The notes: a model not told the origin generated them from the letters alone. Numbered from the stretch's first letter, positions 1-6,858 are shown. The stretch is 12,961 nucleotides of DNA from Bacteroidota bacterium (GCA_023392575.1 JAEVYV010000362.1:1-12961), one strand, 5' to 3'. Program-made: numbers and translations.

Positions 1-519
1 ACCGTAGATCCGGCCGTGTACGGCAGCGGCGAGCTGCAAAAATTAAAGCCCGATCTTACAGCCGGCCTGTACCTCTACTCATCGGATTTTTTTGCGGGCC
101 TGTCGGCCCAGCAGATCCTGCCGCAAAAAATTGATTTCTCAAATAATACCGTTAAAAAGGAGGAGGGCCGCATGGTGCCGCACCTGTTTGCCACGGCGGG
201 CTACCGGCTTTTGCTTACCGAAGACATCAACCTGATTCCCTCCGTGCTGGTGAAATACATACAGCCCGTTCCGGTGCAGTTCGATATCAATGCCAAGATC
301 CAGTACCGCGATCTTCTTTGGGTTGGCGGCAGCTACCGAAAAAGCGACGGGGTTTCCGGCATGGTGGGCCTCAATATCTCAAACACCCTGAATATCGGGT
401 ACGCCTACGACCATTCTACTTCTCCACTTAGAAATTACAGCAACGGCACACACGAATTTGTACTGGGCTTTTTACTGGGCAACCGCTACAGCGACAGCTG
501 CCCCAGAAATATCTGGTAA
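1..519 (+). CDS. PorP/SprF-family outer-membrane protein (3' part, 5' end outside window)
   Basis: The open frame is already running at base 1 (reading T-V-D-P-A-V-Y-G) and stops with TAA at 517-519, giving the last 172 residues of a longer protein; the GTG at 16 is not a credible start. The sequence matches the C-terminal half of PorP/SprF beta-barrel proteins, which anchor type IX secretion or gliding-motility components in the outer membrane of Bacteroidota. Typical pieces seen are GLYLYSSDFFAGLSAQQ, a GYRLLL strand, NLIPSVLVKYIQPVPVQFD, a W-x-G-x-SYR strand, GYAYDHSTSPL and the closing barrel strand THEFVLGFLLG. The family normally has about 300-350 residues, so roughly half is missing to the left. 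It is convergent with the minus-strand genes and is followed by a strong hairpin terminator. Large adhesin or gliding genes often precede such genes, but that side is not visible. Family assignment is firm; the exact partner is unknown. Confidence 0.9.
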   Translation, partial: TVDPAVYGSGELQKLKPDLTAGLYLYSSDFFAGLSAQQILPQKIDFSNNTVKKEEGRMVPHLFATAGYRLLLTEDINLIPSVLVKYIQPVPVQFDINAKIQYRDLLWVGGSYRKSDGVSGMVGLNISNTLNIGYAYDHSTSPLRNYSNGTHEFVLGFLLGNRYSDSCPRNIW

Positions 520-538
520 CAAACGATACCCAACCCAA

Positions 539-590
539 CAGCGCCGCGTTAGCAGGAACCTCCTGTGATACGCGGCGCTGTTTTTTATTT
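539..590 (+). terminator. Intrinsic terminator after the PorP/SprF gene
   Basis: A perfect 11-bp stem pairs CAGCGCCGCGT (539-549) with ACGCGGCGCTG (570-580). An inner CAGGA/TCCTG stem (553-557 with 561-565) extends it, and the T-rich run TTTTTTATTT (581-590) follows directly. It starts 19 bases after the stop codon. The T run lies only on the plus-strand side, so it should terminate the PorP/SprF transcript and not the gene arriving from the right. Confidence 0.9.
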
Positions 591-706
591 AATGTGGGTT
601 CAGCTTAAAGCATTTTTTCTTTTTGCAGCAACATTTCTTTCACTTTTACACTGAAAGAGACCCAATAATAGGTATCCACAATTATTTACAAACAGAGATG
701 TTTTTG

Positions 707-1819
707 TTACCGCACTGCGCGGGACACTTTTACCTGTACATAATAAACATCGTTTTGAAATAACAATTGAATATCAACGCTTACCTTTTCGGCTGCATAC
801 ATTTGCCCGAATTCAATGAGGCCAGTTTTTGTTCCGGCAACAGTGTTGGAAGGCTCCTTATAAGCCGCCGATAAAACGTAAGATTTACCGGTAGGTGTAG
901 TGACCGTACAACCATTAATTTGATCAAAGACCTTTTTATAGTACTGCAAGGCCCATTCGTACGAACGAGAGGTTTGCCAGGAAATATAAGACCAGCCTTC
1001 GTAATACGAAATGCCATTTCGCTGGCCCTTTTCGTGAATGACACGCTGAAAAAGCATATCCGGCCATTTTAGTGGCGACAGGTATTCCACCCTTGAAATA
1101 GAAATCCCTTTTCCCAAGTCGGAGTTCTTCGACTGGTGCACCTCTGTGTATTGGCCCTGAAAATTGGTGAAGGCCGCTGTAATCAGCTTATTGATCTCTT
1201 CCGGCTGTTTGCGGTACACAATATCCATCCCGTTAACACCAACCCGCACATGCAAAGAAGGCACATATATGCCGTTGGTATGATGCACACGCACGGCTAC
1301 CCATACATCACGGGTACGGCCTTTGTAAACATAGTTCCGCGACAACAAAGAACTATAATACATCTCCCGGCCTTCCAGCTTTTTCAAAGTTCCCTTCAGG
1401 GTGTCCTTCTGGCCGGGCACCACCTGCACCACGGCTTTATGCAGTAGGTCCCATTGCTTTTGCAGTTGTCGCATAGCAGCTTCTTCGGAAGCTGCGGAGG
1501 GCAGATGGGCCACAAAGCTGTACTGTTGAATTTCCGCCACATCATCCTGCCGGTTTTCGATGAAAGCAGTAGTCGCTCCGGGCCAGGCCAGTGTAGTTTT
1601 ATAAACCGTGTAATTGTACCGGCGCTTGTTTCCCAGCCAGTCCTCCTCTTGGTGATAGGTCTTTTCCAAGGCCATACGGCTATCTACATAATAGTTCAGC
1701 GAGGATTGGATGATGGTTTCCAAAGCGGCGGGCAGCGAAATGGCCGCACCGGTTTTTGTTTGTGCAATTCCCTGCAGCAATAGCATGCAGAATAAAAAGG
1801 AAGCGAATAACTTTCTCAT
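707..1819 (-). CDS. Exported protein of unknown function, 370 aa
   Basis: I do not recognise a family. I chose the ATG at 1819 because it opens a clear signal peptide (MRKLFASFLF, then CMLLLQGIAQ, predicted cleavage after the A-Q region). A longer reading from 1876 would put 19 irrelevant residues before it. The mature protein has no further membrane segment, no lipobox cysteine and no obvious catalytic motif. It looks like mixed helix and strand: an amphipathic helix (about residues 105-130, MRQLQKQWDLLHKAV) leads to aromatic-rich strands (VWVAVRVHH), and a similar pattern recurs near the C-terminus (WALQYYKKVFDQI, then VYYVQVKVSR), hinting at two related alpha/beta units. Likely location is the periplasm or outer surface. 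It lies 231 bases downstream of the thioredoxin-like genes, and the gap has no clear promoter. That it is a gene is well supported; function is unknown. Confidence 0.8.
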   Translation of the reverse strand: MRKLFASFLFCMLLLQGIAQTKTGAAISLPAALETIIQSSLNYYVDSRMALEKTYHQEEDWLGNKRRYNYTVYKTTLAWPGATTAFIENRQDDVAEIQQYSFVAHLPSAASEEAAMRQLQKQWDLLHKAVVQVVPGQKDTLKGTLKKLEGREMYYSSLLSRNYVYKGRTRDVWVAVRVHHTNGIYVPSLHVRVGVNGMDIVYRKQPEEINKLITAAFTNFQGQYTEVHQSKNSDLGKGISISRVEYLSPLKWPDMLFQRVIHEKGQRNGISYYEGWSYISWQTSRSYEWALQYYKKVFDQINGCTVTTPTGKSYVLSAAYKEPSNTVAGTKTGLIEFGQMYAAEKVSVDIQLLFQNDVYYVQVKVSRAVR

Positions 1820-2050
1820 AAGCGGCTTGAATGACAGACTAAGATAGCCGGGAAATCTTACATGGCATAGCCGCACTGCATTCAGAACACATGAGGTTGC
1901 GCTGGCGACCTAAATGCGCACCCCGAATCTTTATTGTTTAGCAAGGAAAATATAAATTCTTATCAAAAACCATTGTTTCAAACAAAAGAAACTGGCACAT
2001 CATCCAACGTCAATGGCACGGGCCGGACGAGGCCCCTAGCCGAAAGAACA

Positions 2051-2823
2051 CTACATCACCACCTTATTCAAGGCATCAACAAACTCGTTCACCTCGCCCG
2101 GTATCACTTTGGCAACCACTCCCTGGTTGTTAATGATGATATGCGTTGGATAACTAACGATCCTCAAGTCATTCATCAGGTAATTTTCCTGGCCGGGTAC
2201 AATAGCATAATGGAAAGCGGTTTTCTTTAAAAATTTTCTCAGGTCTTCTGCCCCATCAATGCCAGGCCCAGAAAAACAATGTCTTCACGGTTCTCAAACT
2301 GCTTTACCAATTCATTGAGGCGGGGCATTTCTTCATTACAGGGCTTGCAGCGGATGAACCAACAGTTCAACACAACCGTTTTTCCTTTGGTTGTGTGGGC
2401 ATCATACACATCACCATTTAAATCAGTAAAATTCAAGCCGGGCAGCGGCTTTCCCTCCATTTTGAAATACCGATAAATCAATTGTGCTTTGTCTTTAATT
2501 GTATTTCCAATTGCTTTATCTTCCGTATTGTCTAATTTGAATAATTGATAGCACAGCGAAGAATCGCTTGTTTTAATTCTTAAAGGCAGGTACGCTCCTG
2601 TTGTCAGCCGGTGCAGAAATTCTCCCTTCGTTATCGTCCTTGAAGAAACATCAAGGGTTTCATAATCCGAAGACCACGCCATATAATCCCGCTGATAATA
2701 AAGCCAGCTCATAAGATCTTTGGTAATTTCGGCAGGCGGCACGACCGACCCTTTGTATTTTGAAGGCTGGGAACAGGAAGCGACGGCAGTGCAGACCAGT
2801 AATGGCAAGAACAGTTTTTTCAT
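2051..2823 (-). pseudogene. TlpA-like thioredoxin-fold lipoprotein, broken by a one-base frameshift
   Basis: The frame opens at the ATG at 2823 with a lipoprotein signal (MKKLFLPLLV, lipobox V-A-S-C, Cys17). It carries a TlpA/ResA-type thioredoxin domain from about residue 125, with active site C159-K-P-C162 inside LNCWFIRCKPCNEEMPRL. After FLGLAL the frame runs into a stop at 2239-2241 (194 aa). The other frame takes up the fold at once (DGAEDLRKFLKK), includes the cis-proline strand SYPTHIIINNQG and ends naturally at the TAG at 2051-2053. Adding one base near 2256/2257 (TTG-ATG to TTG-GAT) restores a 257-residue protein with no other lesion. The truncated form lacks the cis-Pro loop and last strands, so is probably non-functional if the shift is real; a sequencing error is equally possible. 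The intact family are membrane-anchored thiol-disulfide oxidoreductases facing the periplasm. It lies 45 nt after another TlpA gene, probably in the same transcript. Confidence 0.85.
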
Positions 2824-2868
2824 TCTAAGTATTTAAGGCAGTAAGTTAAATTCATGATTAGCCAATAA

Positions 2869-3996
2869 TCAGTTGAATTCCTTTTCCAAAAAACCCTCCA
2901 AAGATTTAAACGGCTGACCCCGGGAATTCCAAATAACCACTCCATTTCGGTTAATCAGCAATTGGCTGGGTATGGGCTGGGTCATATTGGAATAGTTCTC
3001 ACGGATTTCCTCATTTGCCAAAACGTTCTGAAAGTTTTGAACCCCGTACTTTTTCACCGCCTTGATCCAGCTCTCTTTATTGCTGTCGGTAGAAATAGCA
3101 ATGATCTCCAACCCTTTCCCGGCATACTTACTCAGAAAGCTTTTTAATTCAGGAATTTCTTTAATGCACGGAACGCACCAGCTGGCCCAAAAATTTAGCA
3201 ACACATATTTGCCTTTAAACCCGCTTAAGGAAAGCTTTTCATTGCGCATATCAACTGCTGTAAAATCCGGTGCTTTAAAATGATATTTTCTTTTATAGAG
3301 TTCTTCTTTTATCAGCTTTCCCGTTCTACTATTTTTAATTCTTGCTGAAAAATTATTATAGAGGCGCTCTACAGAATCAGTTTTAAGCTGCCCGCTCATT
3401 AGACTATACAACTCAGATGGACTTACGTAGGAATCAGGATGAGTACTGATGAAGGCTATTGACAAGTCCCGGTTTTCTTTATTTAACACTTCTGCTATTT
3501 CAGTGATCCTTTCCTCCATCTTTGATCTGCTCAGAGAGTCGGTTGTTTTTTTTAACTCTTTAACCAGCTTTTTGTGTTCCTCATTCCAATCCTTATATTT
3601 TTCATCAATTAGCTTTATTTGGCCTTTTAGAGTGTCGTATTGTTTTTGGGTGAACGAGCCGAACATTATGAAGTCCTCAAATTTATTTTCCTCAACAGAA
3701 ATATGCTGTTTGCCGGGCTCTAGAAAGAAAACAGCTGTATTGCCGTCAGTAGTTGATCCCTTCAACCAACAAATACTGGGCTCGCCCACATAACCGCTAA
3801 ACTGGAACTTACCATTTTGCAGATAGATGGTATCCCGAATCCATTTTCCTGAAGTATCGGGATACCAAAGGACAATCCTACCTGTATCCCGGCCAATGAG
3901 TTTACCACTTAAAACAAAGGATTGCTGATCTTTTTTGGTTTGTGCCTCAGCGGCGAAGCAGGCAAGAATCACTGAAATGAAAAAGATAAATTTCAT
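2869..3996 (-). CDS. TlpA-family thiol-disulfide oxidoreductase with N-terminal DUF4369-like domain
   Basis: I chose the ATG at 3996 because it gives a clean signal peptide (MKFIFFISVILACFAAEAQ), where the longer frame from 4023 buries it. The 375-residue protein has three parts: a beta-rich region (about 25-115, FVLSGKLIGRDTGRIVLWY, FFLEPGKQHISVEE) resembling the DUF4369 domain often fused to Bacteroidota thioredoxins; a charged helical linker (about 115-235); and a C-terminal TlpA/ResA thioredoxin domain (about 240-375). The active site is W-C274-V-P-C277 in LLNFWASWCVPCIKEIPEL, with the cis-Pro loop PIPSQLLINRNG near residue 343, so all catalytic parts are present. It should reduce or exchange disulfides in the periplasm, for instance in cytochrome c maturation or protein folding; the substrate cannot be told from sequence. 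A possible promoter and an inverted repeat lie just upstream, and the damaged TlpA-like lipoprotein gene follows after 45 nt. Confidence 0.92.
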   Translation of the reverse strand: MKFIFFISVILACFAAEAQTKKDQQSFVLSGKLIGRDTGRIVLWYPDTSGKWIRDTIYLQNGKFQFSGYVGEPSICWLKGSTTDGNTAVFFLEPGKQHISVEENKFEDFIMFGSFTQKQYDTLKGQIKLIDEKYKDWNEEHKKLVKELKKTTDSLSRSKMEERITEIAEVLNKENRDLSIAFISTHPDSYVSPSELYSLMSGQLKTDSVERLYNNFSARIKNSRTGKLIKEELYKRKYHFKAPDFTAVDMRNEKLSLSGFKGKYVLLNFWASWCVPCIKEIPELKSFLSKYAGKGLEIIAISTDSNKESWIKAVKKYGVQNFQNVLANEEIRENYSNMTQPIPSQLLINRNGVVIWNSRGQPFKSLEGFLEKEFN

Positions 3997-4020
3997 GCGG
4001 CTTGAGGTCAAAAGAGTGAT

Positions 4021-4050
4021 CAAATGTTAAATTGAATATAACACATTCAA
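4021..4050 (-). promoter_or_regulatory. Possible Bacteroidota-type promoter for the TlpA gene
   Basis: On the minus strand a TTG (4050-4048) is followed after 19 bases by AACATTTG (4028-4021), one base off the Bacteroidota -7 consensus TAnnTTTG, with the spacing expected for a -33/-7 pair. Transcription would begin about 15-20 bases before the ATG at 3996. The -7 box is imperfect and such AT-rich boxes arise by chance, so this is a candidate only. A perfect inverted repeat overlaps the spacer. Confidence 0.35.
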
Positions 4051-4054
4051 TTTA
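4028..4054. repeat. 10-bp perfect inverted repeat between gpsA and the TlpA gene
   Basis: TAAATTGAAT (4028-4037) is the exact reverse complement of ATTCAATTTA (4045-4054), with a 7-base loop. It sits in the 74-base gap between the gpsA stop and the TlpA start and covers the spacer of the candidate promoter there. It could be an operator or a weak AT-rich terminator hairpin for gpsA. There is no strong GC stem or long T run, so neither role is established. Confidence 0.5.
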
Positions 4055-4070
4055 CAGATCAGACCCCTCC

Positions 4071-5120
4071 TCACACCAGCACTTCTTCCACCATCCGGAA
4101 TCCTTCATCTGCCTGCATGCGCTCCCATAAAATTTTGTAAATCGTTTCGGCAATGGGCATGTCGGCGCCAATATTTTTGTTGATGTTGTAGATGCATTTG
4201 GAAGCATTGTAGCCTTCGGCCACCATGTTCATTTCCAGTTGGGCCGATTGCACGGTGTAGCCCTTGCCGATCATATTGCCAAAAGTGCGGTTGCGGCTGT
4301 ACAGCGAATAGCAAGTTACCAGCAGATCGCCCAGGTACACCGAGGCGGCATAGTTGACGTCTTTTTTGTGCGTGAGCGGATCGGTTTTTTGATGCTCCCC
4401 CACTACCATGTGCTGGGCACCCACCTTGCGCAGGAAACCCGCCATTTCATCGGCGCTGTTGGCAATGTAGACGCTCAAAAAATTATCGCCGTATTCCAGG
4501 CCGTGGGCAATGCCTGCGCCCAGCGCATAAATATTTTTAAGTACGGCGGCGTATTGCACACCCAAAATATCGTTGTTGACAATGGTGTTGATGTAAGGGG
4601 TTTTAAAAAGCGCTGCCATCTGGGCGGCACTGGCTTCGTCGATGCCGGAGAAAGTAAGATAGGAGAGTTTTTCCCCCGCCACTTCTTCGGCATGACAGGG
4701 TCCCAGCACGGCAAAATAATTTTGCAGCGGCAGGGAAAAATGCCGGTGCAGGTACTCGTGAAGCAATACATCTTCACCGGGCACCAGCCCCTTGATGGCG
4801 GAAAGTATTTTTTTGTCCTTTAGGGATTCTTTATCAATCCCGTTCAATACATCCAGAATATAGGCGGAGGGCACCGCCAGCACCAGCAGGCTGGAGTGGT
4901 CGACCACTTCCTGCACGTTGTTTTGCAAATTCAGTAAAGAAGTATCAAAATAGGCCGAGCTCAGGTAATTAGGATTGTGGCGGCGCCGTTTGATGTAGTC
5001 GATGGAAGCGGCATTGCGCACCCACCAATTCACCGTTTGCCCGTTGTCGGTCACAATTTTTACCAGGGCCGTTGCCCAGCTGCCGTTGCCAATAATGCCT
5101 ATGTTAAATGGTTGTTTCAG
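4071..5120 (-). CDS. gpsA: NAD(P)H-dependent glycerol-3-phosphate dehydrogenase, probable CTG start
   Basis: It reduces dihydroxyacetone phosphate to sn-glycerol-3-phosphate, the backbone for phospholipid synthesis, in the cytoplasm. Motifs are complete: Rossmann loop GIIGNGSWATAL (residues 8-19), SAIKGLVPGE with the conserved Lys at about 110, GPCHAEEVA (about 140-148), VLKNIYALGAGI with the catalytic Lys at about 195, and GDLLVTC plus YSRNRTFG (about 264-281). The start is the oddity. The first usual start codon in frame is the GTG at 5054, which would remove the dinucleotide-binding loop. Upstream, the frame reads TAA-ATC-CTG-AAA-CAA-CCA, so between the in-frame stop and the Rossmann motif there is no ATG, GTG or TTG. 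I take the CTG at 5120 (M-K-Q-P-F-N-I-G-I-I-G), giving 349 residues, a normal family length. ATC or ATT starts, or an ATG-to-CTG change or base error, are alternatives. Identity is firm; the start is inferred. Confidence 0.93.
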   Translation of the reverse strand: MKQPFNIGIIGNGSWATALVKIVTDNGQTVNWWVRNAASIDYIKRRRHNPNYLSSAYFDTSLLNLQNNVQEVVDHSSLLVLAVPSAYILDVLNGIDKESLKDKKILSAIKGLVPGEDVLLHEYLHRHFSLPLQNYFAVLGPCHAEEVAGEKLSYLTFSGIDEASAAQMAALFKTPYINTIVNNDILGVQYAAVLKNIYALGAGIAHGLEYGDNFLSVYIANSADEMAGFLRKVGAQHMVVGEHQKTDPLTHKKDVNYAASVYLGDLLVTCYSLYSRNRTFGNMIGKGYTVQSAQLEMNMVAEGYNASKCIYNINKNIGADMPIAETIYKILWERMQADEGFRMVEEVLV

Positions 5121-5128
5121 GATTTAGC

Positions 5129-5150
5129 GTTTAGAGGTTAGAGGTTAGCG
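5129..5150. repeat. AGGTTAG heptad repeat in the gpsA leader
   Basis: GTTTAG is followed by two tandem AGGTTAG units (5135-5141, 5142-5148) immediately upstream of the gpsA start. The 13-mer GTTTAGAGGTTAG (5129-5141) occurs again at 8350-8362, also just upstream of a minus-strand gene. The role is unknown; it looks like a dispersed intergenic repeat. Confidence 0.6.
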
Positions 5151-5169
5151 TTGCATGTAGGTGAAAATT

Positions 5170-5177
5170 CAAAAATA
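5170..5177 (-). promoter_or_regulatory. Possible -7 promoter element for gpsA
   Basis: The minus strand reads TATTTTTG, an exact match to the Bacteroidota -7 consensus TAnnTTTG, about 50 bases upstream of the proposed gpsA start in the 125-base gap after the efflux adaptor gene. I see no TTG at the expected -33 distance, so support is partial. If real, the leader would contain the AGGTTAG repeat. Confidence 0.35.
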
Positions 5178-5212
5178 AAAAGAAAAAGGAACGTCATAAT
5201 GGTTAGGCCCTG

Positions 5213-5240
5213 TTTTGAATTTTAACTTTTGAATTTTAAC
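5213..5240. repeat. Tandem 14-bp repeat (two copies) after the adaptor gene
   Basis: TTTTGAATTTTAAC occurs twice in direct succession (5213-5226, 5227-5240), ending just before the 3' end of the adaptor gene at 5246. It is AT-rich with no strong hairpin. It may be a slippage-derived spacer; no function is apparent. Confidence 0.7.
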
Positions 5241-5245
5241 TTCTC

Positions 5246-6610
5246 TTATTTCTCAAACAGCTTGTCCTGAGAAGTAACCTGCACCTTGGCTCCGGTGCGC
5301 AAGGTTTTGCTTACGGCGTTGTACGGTCCGGTCACCACCTGCTCGCCTTCCTTTAAACCGCTGGTGATCTCAATATTATTGATGTCCTGTATGCCGGTTG
5401 TCACTACTCTTTTTTCCACCTTATTGCCATCGGTAATGAGGAATACCACTTCTTCCAGTTCGTCGCTGGCCACCACCGCTGCATCATCCGTATCGGCGCC
5501 TGTCTTTTTTGATTGCTCTTTTTTCTTCTCCTCAATATTGGTATCGGTTCCTTTTATTCTTGCGGCCACCGCGGCAATGGGCACGCTGACCACATCGTCT
5601 TTTCGTTTGGTTTTAATATCGGCGCTGGCATTCATGCCCGGACGAAAAGGAAATTTCCTGGGTTTTGACGGATCAATGAGATCTTGGTAGGATGAGGGGT
5701 CCAGGCGGATGCGCACTTCGTAGTTGGTTACATCGGTGGCGGAGGCCAGGGCGGCGGCGGCGTTGCGGGTGCTGCTGGCAATTTGCGTGACCACGCCTTT
5801 GAATTTTCGTTTGTTGTAGGCTTCTACCTCCACATCGGCGGAGTCGCCAATGTTCACTTTCACAATATCGTTTTCGCCCACATCCACCCGCACTTCCATG
5901 GAGCTCATGTTGGCTACCCGCATCATTTCGGTGCCCACGTTAAAGCTGTTGCCAGCCACCCGCTCTCCTTTTTTCACACTCAAGGAAGAAATCACGCCAT
6001 CCATGGGCGCCACCAATGTGGTGCGGCTCAAATTTTTATTGGCCGCCTCCAAACTGGTACGGCTGCTTTGGGTGCCGGCCTGCAGGCTGCGGATGTTTTG
6101 CAAGGCTGCATTGTACTGCGCCTGCGAGCTGCGGTATTTGGTTTCGTATTGCTCAAATTCAGCTTTCGAAATGACCTTCTGATCATACAGGTCTTTATTG
6201 CGGTCGTAGGTAATCTTATCCTGGTCCAGTTGTGCTTTCAAGGCCTGCAAAGCCGCCTGGCTGTTGGCCACCGTGGCCTGCGACTGGGCCACCCGCGCCG
6301 CCGCTTCGTCCCGCTGGGAGGAATAAATGTCCGCATAAATCCGGGCCAGCACCTGGCCCTTCTTTACGCTATCGCCTTCTTCCACATTCAACTCGGTTAT
6401 TTCACCGGAAATATCGGGACTGATCTTGACTTCCACTTCGGGATAAACCTTGCCGCTTGCCGTTACGGTTTCCACAATGGTTCTTCTCTGCGCCTTGCCG
6501 GCGGTTACCTTAATGCCGTCCTTGGAAGAGCCGCCAAAGATTTTTGCCGCGGCCAAAAGAAGCACCAAGGCCCCCAGTCCAATCAATATCCATTTAACTG
6601 TTTTGTTCAT
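5246..6610 (-). CDS. HlyD/MacA-type efflux periplasmic adaptor subunit
   Basis: This 454-residue membrane-fusion protein joins an inner-membrane exporter to a TolC-type outer-membrane channel. Layout: N-terminal membrane anchor (about 5-24, WILIGLGALVLLLAAAKIF); first half of the lipoyl/barrel-sandwich domain (about 60-92, ISPDISGEITELNVEEGDSV); a long alpha-helical hairpin rich in Ala, Gln and Lys (about 95-195); second lipoyl half (about 198-232, LVAPMDGVISSLSVKKGERV); beta-barrel domain (about 237-335, ending FRPGMNASADI); and a membrane-proximal domain to the end (GLKEGEQVVTGPY). The arrangement is closest to MacA, partner of MacB ABC transporters. A strongly charged, low-complexity stretch (about 352-386, EEKKKEQSKK then acidic residues) interrupts the last domain and looks like a disordered loop. 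The TolC-type gene lies 248 bases upstream, but gpsA, not a macB-like gene, lies downstream. The ATG at 6610 directly precedes the anchor. Substrate is unknown. Confidence 0.92.
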   Translation of the reverse strand: MNKTVKWILIGLGALVLLLAAAKIFGGSSKDGIKVTAGKAQRRTIVETVTASGKVYPEVEVKISPDISGEITELNVEEGDSVKKGQVLARIYADIYSSQRDEAAARVAQSQATVANSQAALQALKAQLDQDKITYDRNKDLYDQKVISKAEFEQYETKYRSSQAQYNAALQNIRSLQAGTQSSRTSLEAANKNLSRTTLVAPMDGVISSLSVKKGERVAGNSFNVGTEMMRVANMSSMEVRVDVGENDIVKVNIGDSADVEVEAYNKRKFKGVVTQIASSTRNAAAALASATDVTNYEVRIRLDPSSYQDLIDPSKPRKFPFRPGMNASADIKTKRKDDVVSVPIAAVAARIKGTDTNIEEKKKEQSKKTGADTDDAAVVASDELEEVVFLITDGNKVEKRVVTTGIQDINNIEITSGLKEGEQVVTGPYNAVSKTLRTGAKVQVTSQDKLFEK

Positions 6611-6747
6611 ACCAAGAGTATAAATATTTTAAATCGTTCGTCTAGCCAGACTTGCTAAGTTAATTTTTATGGTGCCGACTTTTGTAATTCTATTAGGCAC
6701 CAGTTGTGTCACTCACTTGTACGCCTTGTTCGCTATTCAACTCTTTA

Positions 6748-6823
6748 TTTCACGCAAAGCCGCCAAGTGAAAAACAACGCAAAGATTTCAAGTTTCCTTA
6801 TTTCCCGGCGGCTTTGCGTGAAA
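6748..6823. repeat. Inverted repeat with 17-bp perfect arms
   Basis: TTTCACGCAAAGCCGCC (6748-6764) and its exact reverse complement (6807-6823) flank a 42-base loop, with a smaller TGAAA/TTTCA pairing inside and an extra CGCAAAG at 6778-6784. It fills the middle of the 248-base gap between the TolC-type gene and the adaptor gene. Neither side is followed by a T run, so it is not a standard intrinsic terminator. It resembles a palindromic intergenic repeat (REP- or MITE-like) or a leader structure within one transcript. Confidence 0.75.
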
Positions 6824-6858
6824 ACCGCCAATAAAACTTTGCCTGGTGCGGACCGCCT

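Noticed and set aside
636..658. TCTTTCA/TGAAAGA hairpin as terminator for the minus-strand unknown gene
   Set aside because: The stem is only 7 AT-rich base pairs with a 9-base loop and no T run on the exit side; such pairings are common by chance in AT-rich gaps.
1934..2230. Plus-strand open frame of 98 codons in the gap left of the broken thioredoxin gene
   Set aside because: Most of it is antisense to the frameshifted 3' end of the lipoprotein (2051-2238), whose minus-strand translation is clearly thioredoxin-like. The plus-strand peptide has no recognisable features.
2239..2275. Programmed -1 ribosomal frameshift in the TlpA-like lipoprotein gene
   Set aside because: No X-XXY-YYZ slippery heptamer is in frame. 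Slipping at the nearby five-T run would replace the well-fitting FLGLAL segment with unrelated residues. A simple one-base loss fits better.
5054..5056. GTG at 5054 as the gpsA start
   Set aside because: It would remove the first 22 residues including the GxxGxG NAD(P)H loop, which is plainly encoded upstream in the same frame.
5783..6658. Long plus-strand open frame (291 codons) opposite the adaptor gene
   Set aside because: It lies antisense to a fully convincing adaptor protein; its His-rich, low-order composition is what antisense reading of such a gene gives.
6748..6823. Palindrome as intrinsic terminator for the TolC-type gene
   Set aside because: The loop is 42 bases long and no T run follows the stem on the minus strand (it continues AATAAAGAG).
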